Origin: Musa acuminata AAA Group
Taxonomy: Eukaryota; Streptophyta; Magnoliopsida; Zingiberales; Musaceae
DNA: 64,000 bases
Assembly: GCF_036884655.1 (NCBI RefSeq)
Contig: NC_088348.1
Span: 24,581,501 to 24,645,500 of the forward strand
Direction of reading: 5' to 3'
Shown: one piece after another, positions 44,065 to 55,005 of the stretch
Numbering within the stretch: the first letter of the stretch is position 1
Layout: every line of letters starts with the position of its first letter
The notes under the pieces: generated by a model
Told to the model about the DNA's origin: nothing
Seen by the model: only the letters and a program-made list of their open reading frames with translations
Database searches by the model: none
Made by a program: the position numbers and the translations under genes

Positions 44065-44072
44065 TTTATAAA
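44065..44072 (-). promoter_or_regulatory. TATA box of the copy D antisense gene
   Basis: TTTATAAA on minus, 100 bp upstream of the antisense ATG at 43966. It suggests transcription independent of the LTR. Position fits; not tested. Confidence 0.5.
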
Positions 44073-44289
44073 GGAAAGCTCTGCCAACCGAGGTGACCCT
44101 CCACCTTCCCCGAATGTGAAGCAGCCGCTCACCTTGCCATAATGACTCATAAAAGAGTGTAGAAACACAAGTTCCAAGGAAAAAATATTCCCGCCAAGAC
44201 AAGAGCCTCCCGCCGAAAGTAAATGCTCCTAGCGTAAATGAAATTCCTAAGGCGGGAAATCTCTCGCCCCAGTCGGCTTCGGCCATGGC

Positions 44290-45310
44290 CGAGGCATGAA
44301 GCTCTATCACATCATTCCTTAGTACCCGAGCCATGATGCCCGGTCACGTCAGTCCTCAGCGCTCAGTACTTGAGCCATGATGCTCGGTCGCATCAGTCTT
44401 CAGTACCCGAGCAACGAAACTCGGTCACATAAGTCTCAATTGCCCGAGCCATAAAGCTCGATCGTATTAGTCTTCAGTGCCCAAGCCATGGTGCTCGGTC
44501 ACATGAGTCCCCATTGCCTGAGCTATGAAGCTCGGTCTCATCAGTCCCCAGTACCTGAGCCATGAAGCTCGGTCACGTTAGTCTTCAGTGCCCGAGCCAT
44601 GATGCTTGGTCGCATCAGTCCCCAATACCCGAGCCATGAAGCTCGATCATGTTAGTCCTCAGTACCCGAGCCATGATGCTTGATTACGTCAGTCCTCAAT
44701 ACCCGAGCCATGATGCTCAGTCGCATCAGTCTTCAGTACTCGAGTAATGAAGCTCGGTCACATCAGTCCTCATTGCTCGAGCCATGAAGCTCGGTCACAT
44801 CAGTCTTCAGTGCCCAAGCCATGGTGCTCGGTCACATCAGTCCCCATTGCCCGAGCTATGAATCTTGGTCACATCAGTCCCCAATACCCGAGCCATGAAG
44901 CTCGGTCACGTCAGTCTTCAATGCCCTAGCCATGATGCTTGGTCGCATCAGTCCCTAGTACTCGAGCCATGAAGCTCGATCACGTCAGTCCTTAGTACCC
45001 AAGCCATGATGCTTGCTCACGTCAGTCCTCAACGCCTAGTGCCCAAGCCATGATGCTTGGTCGCATCAATCTTCAGTGCCCAAGCCCTAGTGCTCGGTCG
45101 CATTAGTCCCCAGTACCCGAGCAATGAAGCTTGGTCACATCAGTCCCCATTACCGGAGCCATGAAGCTTAGTCGTTTTAGTCCCCATTACTCGAACCATG
45201 AAGCTCAGTCACGTCAATCTTCAGTGCCCGAGCCATAATGCTCAGTCGCATCAGTCCCCAGTACCCAAGCCATGAAGCTCGGTCACGTCAATCTTTAGTG
45301 CCCGAGCCAT
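44290..45310. repeat. 37-bp tandem repeat array in the 3' region of copy D
   Basis: About 27 diverged head-to-tail units of 37 bp built on GAGCCATGATGCTCGG and TCGCATCAGTCCTCAGTACCC. Runs of two alternating unit types (ATGATGCTCGG and ATGAAGCTCGG) suggest higher-order duplication. It lies between the antisense gene and the 3' LTR. Confidence 0.9.
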
Positions 45311-45785
45311 GCCTCGCGGCCAGTCCAATATTGGAGTCGCATCATGGCCAATCCAACACCCGAGTTATGTCTCGCAACCAGTCCAATGCCCGAGCCACGC
45401 CTCACAACCAGTCTAATATCCAAGTCGCATCTCAGCCAATCCAATGCCCAAGCCATGCATTGTGGCCATTCCAAATGTCCAAGTCATGTCTTGGCCAATC
45501 CAATGCCCGAGCCACGCCTTGCGGCTAGTCTAAATGTCCAAGTCACGTCTCGACCAGTCCAATGCCCGAGCCATGCCTCGCGACCAATCCAATATTCGAG
45601 TCACATCTCGGCTAGTCCAATGCTCGAGCCACACCTCGTGGCCAGTCCAAATGTTTGAGTCACGTCTCGGCCAGTCCAATGCCCGAGCCACACCTTGTGG
45701 CCAGTCCAATATTCGAGTCACATCTCGACCAGTCCAATGCCCAAGCCATGCCTCGCGGCCAGTCTAATATTCAAGTCATGCATCT
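45311..45785. repeat. 59-bp tandem repeat array derived from the neighbouring 37-bp array
   Basis: About eight units of 58-59 bp, each made of two ~29-bp halves (CCGAGCCATGCCTCGCGGCCAGTCCA and TTCGAGTCACATCTCGGCCAGTCCA types). The words GAGCCATG and CAGTCC are shared with the 37-bp array, so the two seem related. ORFs across it are artefacts. Confidence 0.88.
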
Positions 45786-45863
45786 CAATCGGTCATCATT
45801 CAAACCATGCATCAGCAAAATCACCCCGCTCCTTGTTGACCAGTTCACATATGACCAACAACT

Positions 45864-48143
45864 TATTGGTAAAAACCTGTTAAAGCGGAATAATTCTTTT
45901 CCCTCTTTGTGTATCAAAATGTGTTCCTCATCAAAATACCAACTTGATATCAAAATGCAAATATCAACCAGAATAGTATAAACAGTAGAGCAATAAATCA
46001 ATCACACAATAAGACCAAATTTTTAACGTGAAAAACCCAATACGGGAAAAATCATGGGACCATAGTCCACCTCAAACTTCCACTATCAATAGGAATGATA
46101 ATAGGTTTACAATAAGTCTTCTCTAGAATAGCAAGAGGATTACAAGAACATCAAGATCATATATCTTGGCTCAAGAATAGCATATCTTATGTTGGGAAAT
46201 CTTGGGGGTGACGTCACATGCGCAACGGAAGAATAAGAAAAACAAAATCCCCTATTCCCAAAGAGATGTTCATCGTCGTGCAAAGATTGGTGCGCATAAT
46301 CCGCGAAACTTAAAACTATGTATAGAGTAGATTGTGTTACCTAGGGAGATCGTATATCCCTGTTTCCTTATAGATCTTTAGGAGAGGGTGAAGGAGGTCA
46401 AGCGTCCTCCTCTCTAGTAGTGATCCACATAGCAAGGCTACGACGACGCTCCTCAAAACTCCAGGCCTACTCTAAGGTAGAGAGGGGAAGGAGAATAGGA
46501 GAGGCAAGCAAAGGCTCTAGCCTATGAGCCTCTAAATCCCTCTTATTTATAGAGGCCCCCTGTCAAAACCTAATGGATCCTCCCCTAGTGGGTATTCGAT
46601 CTACATCCAATTACCCAAGCCTTTTAGATTAGTGGATCTCTATCCAATAATCTCTCATAGGCTCTTATTGGATCTCATCCTTGGGATCCAATAATTCATG
46701 GGCTTATTGGATATCCAATAAGATAGAGGCTCTGGCAAATATCTTATATCCGAACCTCTACTTATCGCAATGCCTACCATATGTGTGTGACCCTCTAGGC
46801 CCAATATCGAGCTGGCCATGAGTCATATTTGTCAGAACTCCTTCTAACTTAGTGAATTATTATCTCTGTAATAATTCACTTGATTCATCGACTACGGACG
46901 TACTATGCCACTGCGCCGTAGTCCCCATACGATACAGGAGAATCCAATCCATTGGACCTATCTCTCCTCAGTTACCGTATACCTATAGTCCCTCATCCAT
47001 TTAATATCCCAGAGACCGTATATCAGACATGGTGCTATCAGACCCATACGGTTTCTTCTTGAGTCTTGCTCTAATCGGATTCTCCCGGAGAACTCTTTCT
47101 CTCTCAACCCGAATGACCATGGCTAGGGATTTGTCTAAGCAAGAACATATGGGATATTCCTCTCATGACGCCGAGAGTGGATGATCCTTTATCGACACTT
47201 AATAGCCCTCGTAAGGTCGACTGCCACTCCCAATGACTAGTTGTACTAGATCTGAGACATCCAAACCTATAAGTCTGGTATCAAAGAGTGAAGCACTCAT
47301 ACAGGCATCCTTAGTGTCTCAAGTCTAAGGACCAAATACACCACTAGGACTATGAAATCGCTATCTGACAATAAGGCATCATCAACCATTCAGCATTCCA
47401 AAAGTAGATCAATCAATGAACTCATTCTCCAATGAGCACATATACTGTATCCCTAGTATCCCCACACGAGCAGTTATGAGACCAATTGCATCCATCATAT
47501 GGACGGGTATACAGCACACTAGTCTGTCCGGTTATCACGATGTCCCTCGTGAGTAACCTATGACCGGAATTATTTAGGATCTGTGTTTAAAGGTGAATCG
47601 GTCTCATTATTGTGATCTCATCATGATCTGATTCCCATTGCACGGATCCAAGGACATCACAATATATATATGCATATATGCAATAATCAATATAAAGTGA
47701 TAAATATCAAAATATAATAAGCAAAAAGATTTCGTGTCAAGTCACACGTGCCATCACTCACGTGATTGGCTTGTTGGGCATCTATGACTAGCATCTTCAT
47801 CATATAGATAGATCTTATTATAAGAGAATTTTAGGTCTCATAAAGTAGATATCATAGAAAAGTACCTCAAAGAAGGTAAATTGTAGATTAATACCATTAG
47901 AATTGTAGAGCTTGCTACAAGAATTCTCCACATAAAATTTGGGCCAAAATTAATAAATTTAACCCCTGATCATCAATAAAAAACTCAAAATCCTATTTTT
48001 CTTCTCTTCTTCTCTCTCTGCCTTTTCTCTCACCGTGCATCACCATGCGTCACCTTTGGTTGCCCTCACCTTTTGCCTTTTAATTAATGATTTGGGCTCA
48101 AAGGGCCCAATTGTCCAAGCCCACATATGGGCTGGACCTAACA
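45864..48143 (-). repeat. Copy E LTR-a (3' LTR), interrupted by a solo F-type LTR
   Basis: Outer end 45864 (TATTGG, mutated from TGTTGG), inner end CCTAACA at 48143. Without the F-type LTR (46190-47793) it is about 670 bp. It matches LTR-b closely. The minus-strand polypurine tract GGAGGGAGAGAAT-like lies at 48144-48158. Confidence 0.85.
46190..47793 (-). repeat. Solo LTR of the F family inside copy E LTR-a
   Basis: 1604 bp, reverse-oriented relative to F's LTRs, from TGTTGGGAAATC to TGACTAGCA, with no internal region. Flanks are TCTTA (46185-46189) and TCTTC (47794-47798), a 4-of-5 target duplication. It keeps the TATA-bearing segment missing from F's 5' LTR. Confidence 0.88.
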
Positions 48144-48158
48144 ATTCTCTCCCTCCAA

Positions 48159-51100
48159 CTCATATGGTGGGCTGTACTAAGCCCGCTCTTCGCCTACATG
48201 CTTAGCTTTTCCTTAAATAAAGGCTTTATTAACATATCTGATTCATTCTCATTGGTATGCACTTTTTTCAACTATAATTCTTTCAACTCAAGCACATCAC
48301 GAATTCAGTGATATCTCACATCAATATGCTTGGATCTGGAATGGTATGTTGAATTCTTAAAGAGGTGAAAAGCACTCTGACTATTACAGTAAACAGTATA
48401 TCCTTCTTGTTTCAAGTCCAATTCCTATAGAAACCTTTTCATCCATAAAGTTTCCTTGCAGGCTTTAGTAATTGCTATGTATTCTGCTTTTGTGGTTGAT
48501 AGAGCAACACAATTCTATAACTTAGACGCCCAAGAGACTGCTCCTCTTGCAAATATCATCAAGAATCCCGAAGTGGACTTCTTGGAATCAGTATCACTTG
48601 CTATGTCTACATCTATATACTCTTCTAACACAGGTTCATCACTGTCAAAACATAAACATAACCTGGAAGTACATCTTAGATATCTTGATATCCATTTCAC
48701 TGCTGCCCAATGTTCCTTTCCAAGATTAGAGAGAAATCGGCTGACAACTCTAACTACATGAGTTATATCTAGCCTAGTATATACCATATCATACATCAAA
48801 CTGCCTACTGCAAATGAGTAAGGCACTCTAGATATTTCTTCTTTTTCTTTCTCACTTGTAGGATATTGTTTTGAACTAAGCTTGAAATGACCTACAAGTG
48901 GAGAACAAACTACTTTGGCTTTACTCATGTTGAATATTTCAAGAACCTTTTCAATGTAGGTCTCCTGAGATAGCCAAATCTTTCTTTTCTTCCTATCACG
49001 AAAAATCTTCATGCCAAGTATTTGTTTCACCGATCCCAAGTCTTTCATGGCAAAAGACTTACTTAGCTCTTTTTTAAGTTTTTCAATTTTACCAGCATCT
49101 TGACCAACAATCAACATATCATCAACATATAATAGTAGAATAATAAAATCATTATCTGAAAATTTCTTCATAAACAATGATCATATGTGGTTCTATTATA
49201 CCTTTGGCTTATCATAAAAGAATCAAACTTCTTGTACCACTGTCTAGGTACCTGTTTGAGTCCATATAAGCTTTTCATAAGCTTATACACCAGATTTTCT
49301 TTTCCCTTGACTTTGAAACCTTCTAGTTGCTCCATGTAAATTTCTTCTTCTAAGTCACTATGAAGAAATATTGTTTTCACATCAAGTTGCTCAACTTCTA
49401 AATTTAAACGGGTAGCCAAACCAAGAACAACTCGGATAGAGGACATTTTCATCATATGAGAAAATATTTCTTCAAAGTTAATACCTTTCATCTGACTCAA
49501 TCCCTTCATAACTAGTTGTGTCATGTATCTTTGTTGTGAGCTATTATTTTCAGTCTTCAATTTGTAAACCCATTTATTCTTGAGAGCTTTCTTCTCTTTA
49601 GGCAACTTTTCTAAGTCATAGGTGTGGTTCTCAAGCAAGGATCTCATCTCTTCTTGCATGGCTTTAACCAACTCATTTTTATGCTCATGTAGAATAGCTT
49701 CTTGGTAAGTTTCTGGCTCTCCCTCGACAGTTAGCATAACATACTCATGTGAAGGATATCTGGTAGATGGTTGTCTCTCTCTAATGGATCTTCTCAGTAG
49801 AATCTCAATTGGCGGTGGAGGTGCTTGTTCAGTTGGTTCAACATCACTTGCTCTCTAGTGTAGAGTATCATCACTTACATTCTCACCACAATCTTCTTGT
49901 TCATCTCCCCCAAAATCATCATGAACCATAGGTGAAGGAACTGAACCCAGACTCCAAGGAATATAAACAGAGGTTTTTGGCTTCTCAACATTATCATCAT
50001 CATTAAACAATTGGTCTTCAAGAAATATAACATCTCTGTTTCTAATAATCTTCTTGTTCATTGGATCTCATAATCTGTACCCAAACTCTTCATGACCATA
50101 TCCTAAGAAGATAAATGCTTTTGTTTTATTATCAAGCTTGGATCTCTCATCTTTGGGAATATGAACAAATGCTTTATACTCAAAGACTCTCAAATGATTA
50201 TAAGATATATATTTTCCTTTCTATACTCTCTTTGGAACATCACCTTTCAAATGAACTGATGGAGAAAGATTTATCAAGTCAACTATTGTTCTCATAGTTT
50301 CCCCCCAAAATAACTTAGGTAACTTGCCATGGGAAAGCATACACTTAATCCTTTCTTCAATGGTTCTGTTCATCCTTTCTGCTACACCGTTCTGCTAAGG
50401 AGTTTTAAGAACTGTTTTCTCAAGTCTGATACCATGGAACCTGCAATAATTCTCAAAAGGACCCTTGTACTCACCACCATTATCTAATCGAACACACTTT
50501 AGCTTTCTACTTGTTTCTCTTTCAATGCTGACATGAAACTCTTTGAAAACATTAAGTACCTGGTCTTTAGGTTTCAAAGCAAAAACCCACACTTTTCTAG
50601 AATTGTCATCAATAAAATAACAAATAAAGAGCACCTCCAGGAGTTCTAGTTTGTATAGTACAAACATCAGTATAAACTAAATCAATAACATCTGATTATC
50701 TAAATAATGGATATGTATGAAAGACAACTCTGTATTTTTCCAGCTAAGCAATGATCACAAGATTTAAGAGATGTATCTTGCAACTCTGATAAGATTTGCT
50801 TTCTAGCAAGAGTTTAAAGTCCCTTCTCGCTGATATGACCAAGCCTCTTGTGTCAAATATCTATGCTTTCACCCTTCTAAATTGCATTAATCTCTTCTTT
50901 GTATAGCTTAGCTTCCATGACATAAAAAGAGTTAAGCTTCTTTCCTCTTGCCACAATTAGATAACCTTTAGTGAGTTTCCATTTGCTTTCATCAAAATAA
51001 TGTGCAAAGCCCTCATCATCAAGTCTGCTTGTAGATTTCAAGTTAAGACAAATATCTGGAACATGTCTTATATCTTTGAGTATCAATTTGCTCCTAATAC

Positions 51101-51330
51101 TGGTCTCCAAGCAAATATCTCCAATACCTACAGTCTTAGATGTACCATTGTTTCCCATTCTGATATTACCAAAATCACCAGCAGTGTAAGATCTGAAAAA
51201 AATCACCATGAGAAATAACATGAAATGAAGCACCAGAGTCAACTACCCAGTTACTATCCTGAGCTGCAAGACTAACACAATCATCATCACAAACAATAAT
51301 GATATCACCATTAGCAGCAACTGTATTGGT
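48159..51330 (-). pseudogene. pol: Copy E pol, broken
   Basis: On minus: protease WVVDSGASFHVISHGDFF (about 51230-51280), GAG-pre-integrase region (51242-50877), integrase core piece CVRLDNGGEYKGPF (50667-50395), acidic linker (50061-49855), RT with MLTVEGEPETYQEAIL, QLDVKTIFLHSDLEEEIYMEQ and SLYGLKQVPRQW (49737-49168), then the catalytic LLYVDDMLIVGQDAG and the start of RNase H (49177-48515). RNase H continues to about 48185 with stops. Several stops and frameshifts; the integrase part is the most eroded. The wording (KMSSIRVVLGLA, QLDVKT) is Tnt1/Tork-like. Confidence 0.82.
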
Positions 51331-51809
51331 CTCTTTCTTATTTTTCTTCCTTTCATTCTGTTCTCGCTTCCAAAACCTATACTCTTTCTTCATGTGACCT
51401 GGCCTGTTACAGTGGAAATATTTGATATCTCTTCTAGACTTGGATATTTGAATTTATAAGTCTTTTGAGGAGAGAAATTCTATTTTCCACTATCTTTTTC
51501 GCAAAGACATTTTCTAATCTTTGTCAAACAACATCAGCTTTGGTTTCATTAGAAATATGCTCATGCAAATTTATATCCATCCATCTTCTAATATAGGCAA
51601 TAGTTTTTTTACGTTGAACTTTCTATTCCTCATCGTCCATAGTAGAAGGTTTATCTTTAACCTTGATGGGCTTATATAAATCTTTGCAATAAAGCAAATC
51701 TTCCATCATATGCCTCCAAGTGGAATAATTTGATGAGTTCAATTTAATCATAATATCTGACTACTCCATTTCAATCACACAAGAAAAACTAGTACCAAAA
51801 TAACCTGTT
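51331..51809 (-). pseudogene. gag: Copy E gag remnant
   Basis: Only about 480 bp remain between the primer site and the protease. Read on minus it shows an N-terminal copia gag start (KLNSSNYSTWRHMMEDLLYCKDL), stops, a gap where the middle of gag is missing, and a degenerate zinc knuckle (FHCNRPGHMKKEYR, last Cys lost). Non-functional. Confidence 0.7.
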
Positions 51810-51823
51810 GCTTTGATACCACT

Positions 51824-52480
51824 TGTTGGGAAAAACCTGTTAAAGCGAAATAATTATTTTCCCTCTTTGTGTATCAAAATGGGTTTCTCATCAAAATACC
51901 AACTTGATAACAAAATACAAATATCAACCAAAATAGCATAAACAGTAGAGCATTAAATAAATCACACAATGAGACCAAATTTTTAACATGTAAAACCCAA
52001 TGTGGGAAAAACCACTGGACCGTAGTCCACCTCAAACTTCTACTATCAATAGTAATAATAATAGGTTTATAATAAGTATTCTCTAGAATAGCAAGAGGAT
52101 CACAATAACATCAAGATCATATATCTTGGCTCAAGAATAGCATATCTTCGGATTTTATCATAAGAGAATTTTAGGTCTGGATATCACAGGAAAGTACCTC
52201 ATAGAGAGTAAACTGTAGATCAACACTATTAGGATTGTAGAGCTTGCTGCAAGGATTCTCCATATAAAATTTAGGCCAAAATTGATAAAGTTTAACCCCT
52301 GATCAAGTAGAAAACTCAGAATCCTATTTTTCTTCTCTTCTTTTCTCTCTCTGTCTTTTCTCTCATCGTGCGTCGCCACTGCTCACTGCGCACGCTCACT
52401 ACCCTCGCCTTTGGCTGCCCTCACCTTTTGCCTTTTAATTAATGATTTGGGCTCAAAAGACTCAATTGTCTAAGTCAATC
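51824..52480 (-). repeat. Copy E LTR-b (5' LTR), U3 end missing
   Basis: Starts on plus with TGTTGGGAAAAACCTG next to the reversed primer site. It runs to about 52480, where the reading switches to forward-strand polypurine and LTR sequence. Compared with LTR-a it lacks only the last 10-20 bases of U3. The switch lies in or beside the word CATATGAGCTGGA (52480-52492), close to the U3-end word CATATGGGCTGGA of LTR-a. Confidence 0.8.
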
Positions 52481-52502
52481 ATATGAGCTGGAGGGAGAGA
52501 AT

Positions 52503-53216
52503 TATTGGGTTCAGCCCATATATGAGCTTGGACAATTGGGTCTTTTGAACCCAAATCATTAATTAAAAAGAAAATGAAAATAGATAGGATGACGAATGTG
52601 AGAGAGGGCAATATAAGTTCATGCAGCATGAGAATAGCGGCACGTAGAGAAAGAGAGGAAATAACAGAAAGAGAAATAGGGGAGAGAAAGTAAGATTTTT
52701 GAGTTTTCTACTTATGATCGGGGGTTAAACTTTGTCAGTTTTAGCTTAAATTTGATGTAAAGAATCCTTGCAGCAAGCTCTATAATTCTAATGGTGTTGA
52801 TCTACAATTTACCTTATCTGAGATACTTTTCTACTATACCCACTTTGTGAGACCTAGAATTCTCTTTTGATGAGATCCATCCTATGTGATGATGATATAC
52901 TATTCTTGAGTCAAGATCTATGTTCTTGATGTTATTGTGATCCTCTAGTTATTCTAGAGAAGATTTACTGTAAACCTATTATCATTACTATTGATAGTGG
53001 AAGTTTGAGGTGGACTACGGTCCCGTGGTTTTTTTCGTATTGGGTTTTCCACGTTAAAAATTTGGTTTCACTGTATGATTGATTTATTGCTCTACTGTTT
53101 ATGTTGTTCTGGTTGATATTAGCATTTTGATATCAAGTTGGTATTTTGATGAGAAATCCATTTTGATACACAAAGAGGGAAAAGAATTATTCCACTTTAA
53201 CAGGTTTTTCCCAACA
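52503..53216 (+). repeat. Copy E LTR-c, inverted relative to LTR-a and LTR-b
   Basis: 714 bp in forward orientation, TATTGGGTT to CCCAACA, preceded by its own polypurine tract (52489-52502). It is homologous to LTR-b in reverse but more diverged than LTR-a is from LTR-b, with a different segment around 52580-52680. With LTR-b it makes an inverted repeat of about 660 bp with a short centre. Confidence 0.82.
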
Positions 53217-53221
53217 CAACT

Positions 53222-53333
53222 GAACCGATTGCCCCTAGTAAGACGATTGGACCAACCACCACAAAGAAGCTAAGCCACGCCCCGAACCCCTCCACGAGAT
53301 GCCCGAAGTATGACTCATGTAGGGGGAAGAGAA
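53222..53333 (+). other. Copy D 3' internal end with polypurine tract
   Basis: Short internal remainder of D after E. The tract TAGGGGGAAGAGAA (53320-53333) directly precedes the 3' LTR and is the plus-strand primer site. Confidence 0.8.
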
Positions 53334-54146
53334 TGATAGGGCATAATTTGACAGCATACCATAGCCACAACAGCACCGATGTGAAACTTACAAGCCGATT
53401 TGGCAGACCACGTCGACAGCTCAAACAAGTGACCGTCCGCCCCCCCACCCCCCCCCCCAGCCTGTGTAGGACCCCGTATAAGTGATGCTATCAAGTACAA
53501 AGCTACCTCGGAAGGTCCGGAATGGCACCATTTCGAGTACAGAGCTGCCTCGGAATGATCGGGTCGACACCACTCGAGGACGATCCGCACACGTCAACTA
53601 GAGTGGCACCATCAAGTATAGAGCCGACCCGAAATGATCGAGATGGCGTCGCTCGAGGACGATCCACACACGTCGATCGGAATGATACCATCGAGTATAG
53701 AGTCGCCCCAGTATGATCGGGATGGCATCACTCGAGGATGATCCACACACATCGACAGGAACGATGCCGTCGAGCATAGAGGCATGGGCCAATCGCTTAA
53801 GGGGTCGGTGATCATTAACGTATGGGGTACGACCATTCCCCGTATACAGGTATAAAAGCCTGTCACTTAGTTAGGGCTAAGGGTCTGAAGGGACTTCGAA
53901 CACTCAACTCTCTCTCATTCAGCCAAAAGCTAACTTAAGCTTCGAATGGGTCGAGTTGAAAAATCCTCCTCCCGATCTTAACCAGTGTGTAGGAGTCCAA
54001 CGGCAAAAAGGCATATCACTCGCCAAGAGAGAAAACCACACTCGGGGGATGACGCTCTCCCTCACTACCCGATCATCCACATGGGCAACTTTGTACATCC
54101 GGGACTGGACCGAGTCGTGTTGACACCTCGTAAAGGTTCACCAACA
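53334..54146 (+). repeat. Copy D 3' LTR
   Basis: 813 bp, TGATAGGG to CCAACA, TATA box TATAAAAG at 53851-53858. It has about three ~80-bp internal repeats (53528-53772) where the 5' LTR has two. A C-rich run lies at 53440-53458. Followed by TGTAT, the partner of GGTAT at 18919. Confidence 0.88.
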
Positions 54147-54151
54147 TGTAT

Positions 54152-55005
54152 TAAAAAAAAGGATTAAATATAAGACAAAGAGCAACATTAAAAGTATATC
54201 TGATAATATTCTATTTAATGTTTAAGTTTGTATAGATTCGGATTCGATCAATGTATTTAGTTAAATAGTATTCATTGCTAAAAATGTATCAAAGGAAATT
54301 TTTTATAGTACAATAAATAATCATTTGGTCGAGATCGTGTAGGAATCATTATACGCATCATCTGGCCATAAAGTGAAGTTGTACATAGAGATACAAAATA
54401 ATGATTTACTAAATCAACTTTTCAGTCAACAATACTACATGGTCAACATCATATTTGAATCGATTTCAATCGACTTCCTTGTCATATCCACGTTGGTAAT
54501 CTTATAGAGTCGGGCCCCACATAGCATGTCATGTCAATCATGTAAAGGTGACCTATCATTATGTGAGGATGACATATCAATGGTTTTCTATTTGTCATAT
54601 CTCCGTTTAATGATACCTTAATGCATAAGATTGAAAACATGTCGCATTTTATACGACCAAACCTGTGCTTCACACCATTTATCAGTTTCCTTTTTTTTGT
54701 TAGACGAATTAATATATAGACAGTCACAAAGAAAGAGTGAATGCTCTCATTCTGTGCAATAAAAATGCAGTTCTTAGATCATTCATGCTTGCTTCATTCG
54801 AGCTATTCTTACAAATAAAGCAATCAGCTTCAATTATCTCAAATAAACTTGACAGATACGATGAGAAATCGCCTCATAGTACATTACATGACTACAAATT
54901 TAATACTGTACAGAAACTGATGTAGCAGACTTCCAAGTGCTTCTTTGGTTCCATGTAATCGGTCATACACGACTCAGATCGAACGCCTCGAGTCTCCATA
55001 GCATT
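54152..55005. other. Intergenic DNA downstream of the kinase gene
   Basis: About 850 bp, AT-rich, without recognisable coding or RNA genes. The part from about 54916 is the 3' flank or UTR of the kinase gene and is also present in the truncated copy (17340 onward). Confidence 0.6.

Larger units (their letters stand above)
45864..53216 (-). mobile_element. Tork-like Ty1/copia element, copy E, with an extra inverted LTR
   Basis: Order on plus: reversed LTR-a (45864-48143, containing a solo F-type LTR), reversed polypurine tract, reversed pol and gag, reversed primer site (51810-51821), reversed LTR-b (51824 to about 52480, lacking its U3 end), then a forward polypurine tract and forward LTR-c (52503-53216). 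The whole block is flanked by the duplication CAACT (45859-45863 and 53217-53221), and both outer ends are LTR U5 ends. Pol motifs resemble Tnt1-type (Tork) elements. Decayed coding, inactive. Confidence 0.83.
18924..54146 (+). mobile_element. Tat-lineage Ty3/gypsy element, copy D, split by four nested insertions
   Basis: Outermost element of the middle region, 35.2 kb as it stands and about 11.2 kb once G, F, B and E and their duplications are removed. Matching LTRs lie at 18924-19634 and 53334-54146, flanked by GGTAT (18919-18923) and TGTAT (54147-54151), a 4-of-5 target duplication. Gag, protease, RT, RNase H and integrase follow in gypsy order on plus, then an antisense gene, tandem repeats, a polypurine tract and the 3' LTR. 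RT and gag motifs and the antisense gene fit the Tat group (Retand/Ogre relatives). The coding regions are dead. Each nested insertion restores a continuous reading when removed, for example across B between KIFDFIIHQRGIDA and NPEKVQAII. Confidence 0.88.

Noticed and set aside
44290..45785. CRISPR-like regular repeats
   Set aside because: Units are head-to-tail with no unique spacers, in a plant retrotransposon; this is tandem satellite-like DNA.
45238..45981. Overlapping plus-strand ORFs of 60-108 aa
   Set aside because: They translate the 37-bp and 59-bp tandem repeats and the start of the E LTR.
52503..53216. LTR-c as a wholly separate later insertion
   Set aside because: No duplication is seen around LTR-c alone, while CAACT brackets LTR-a and LTR-c together. 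I kept separate origin only as an alternative.
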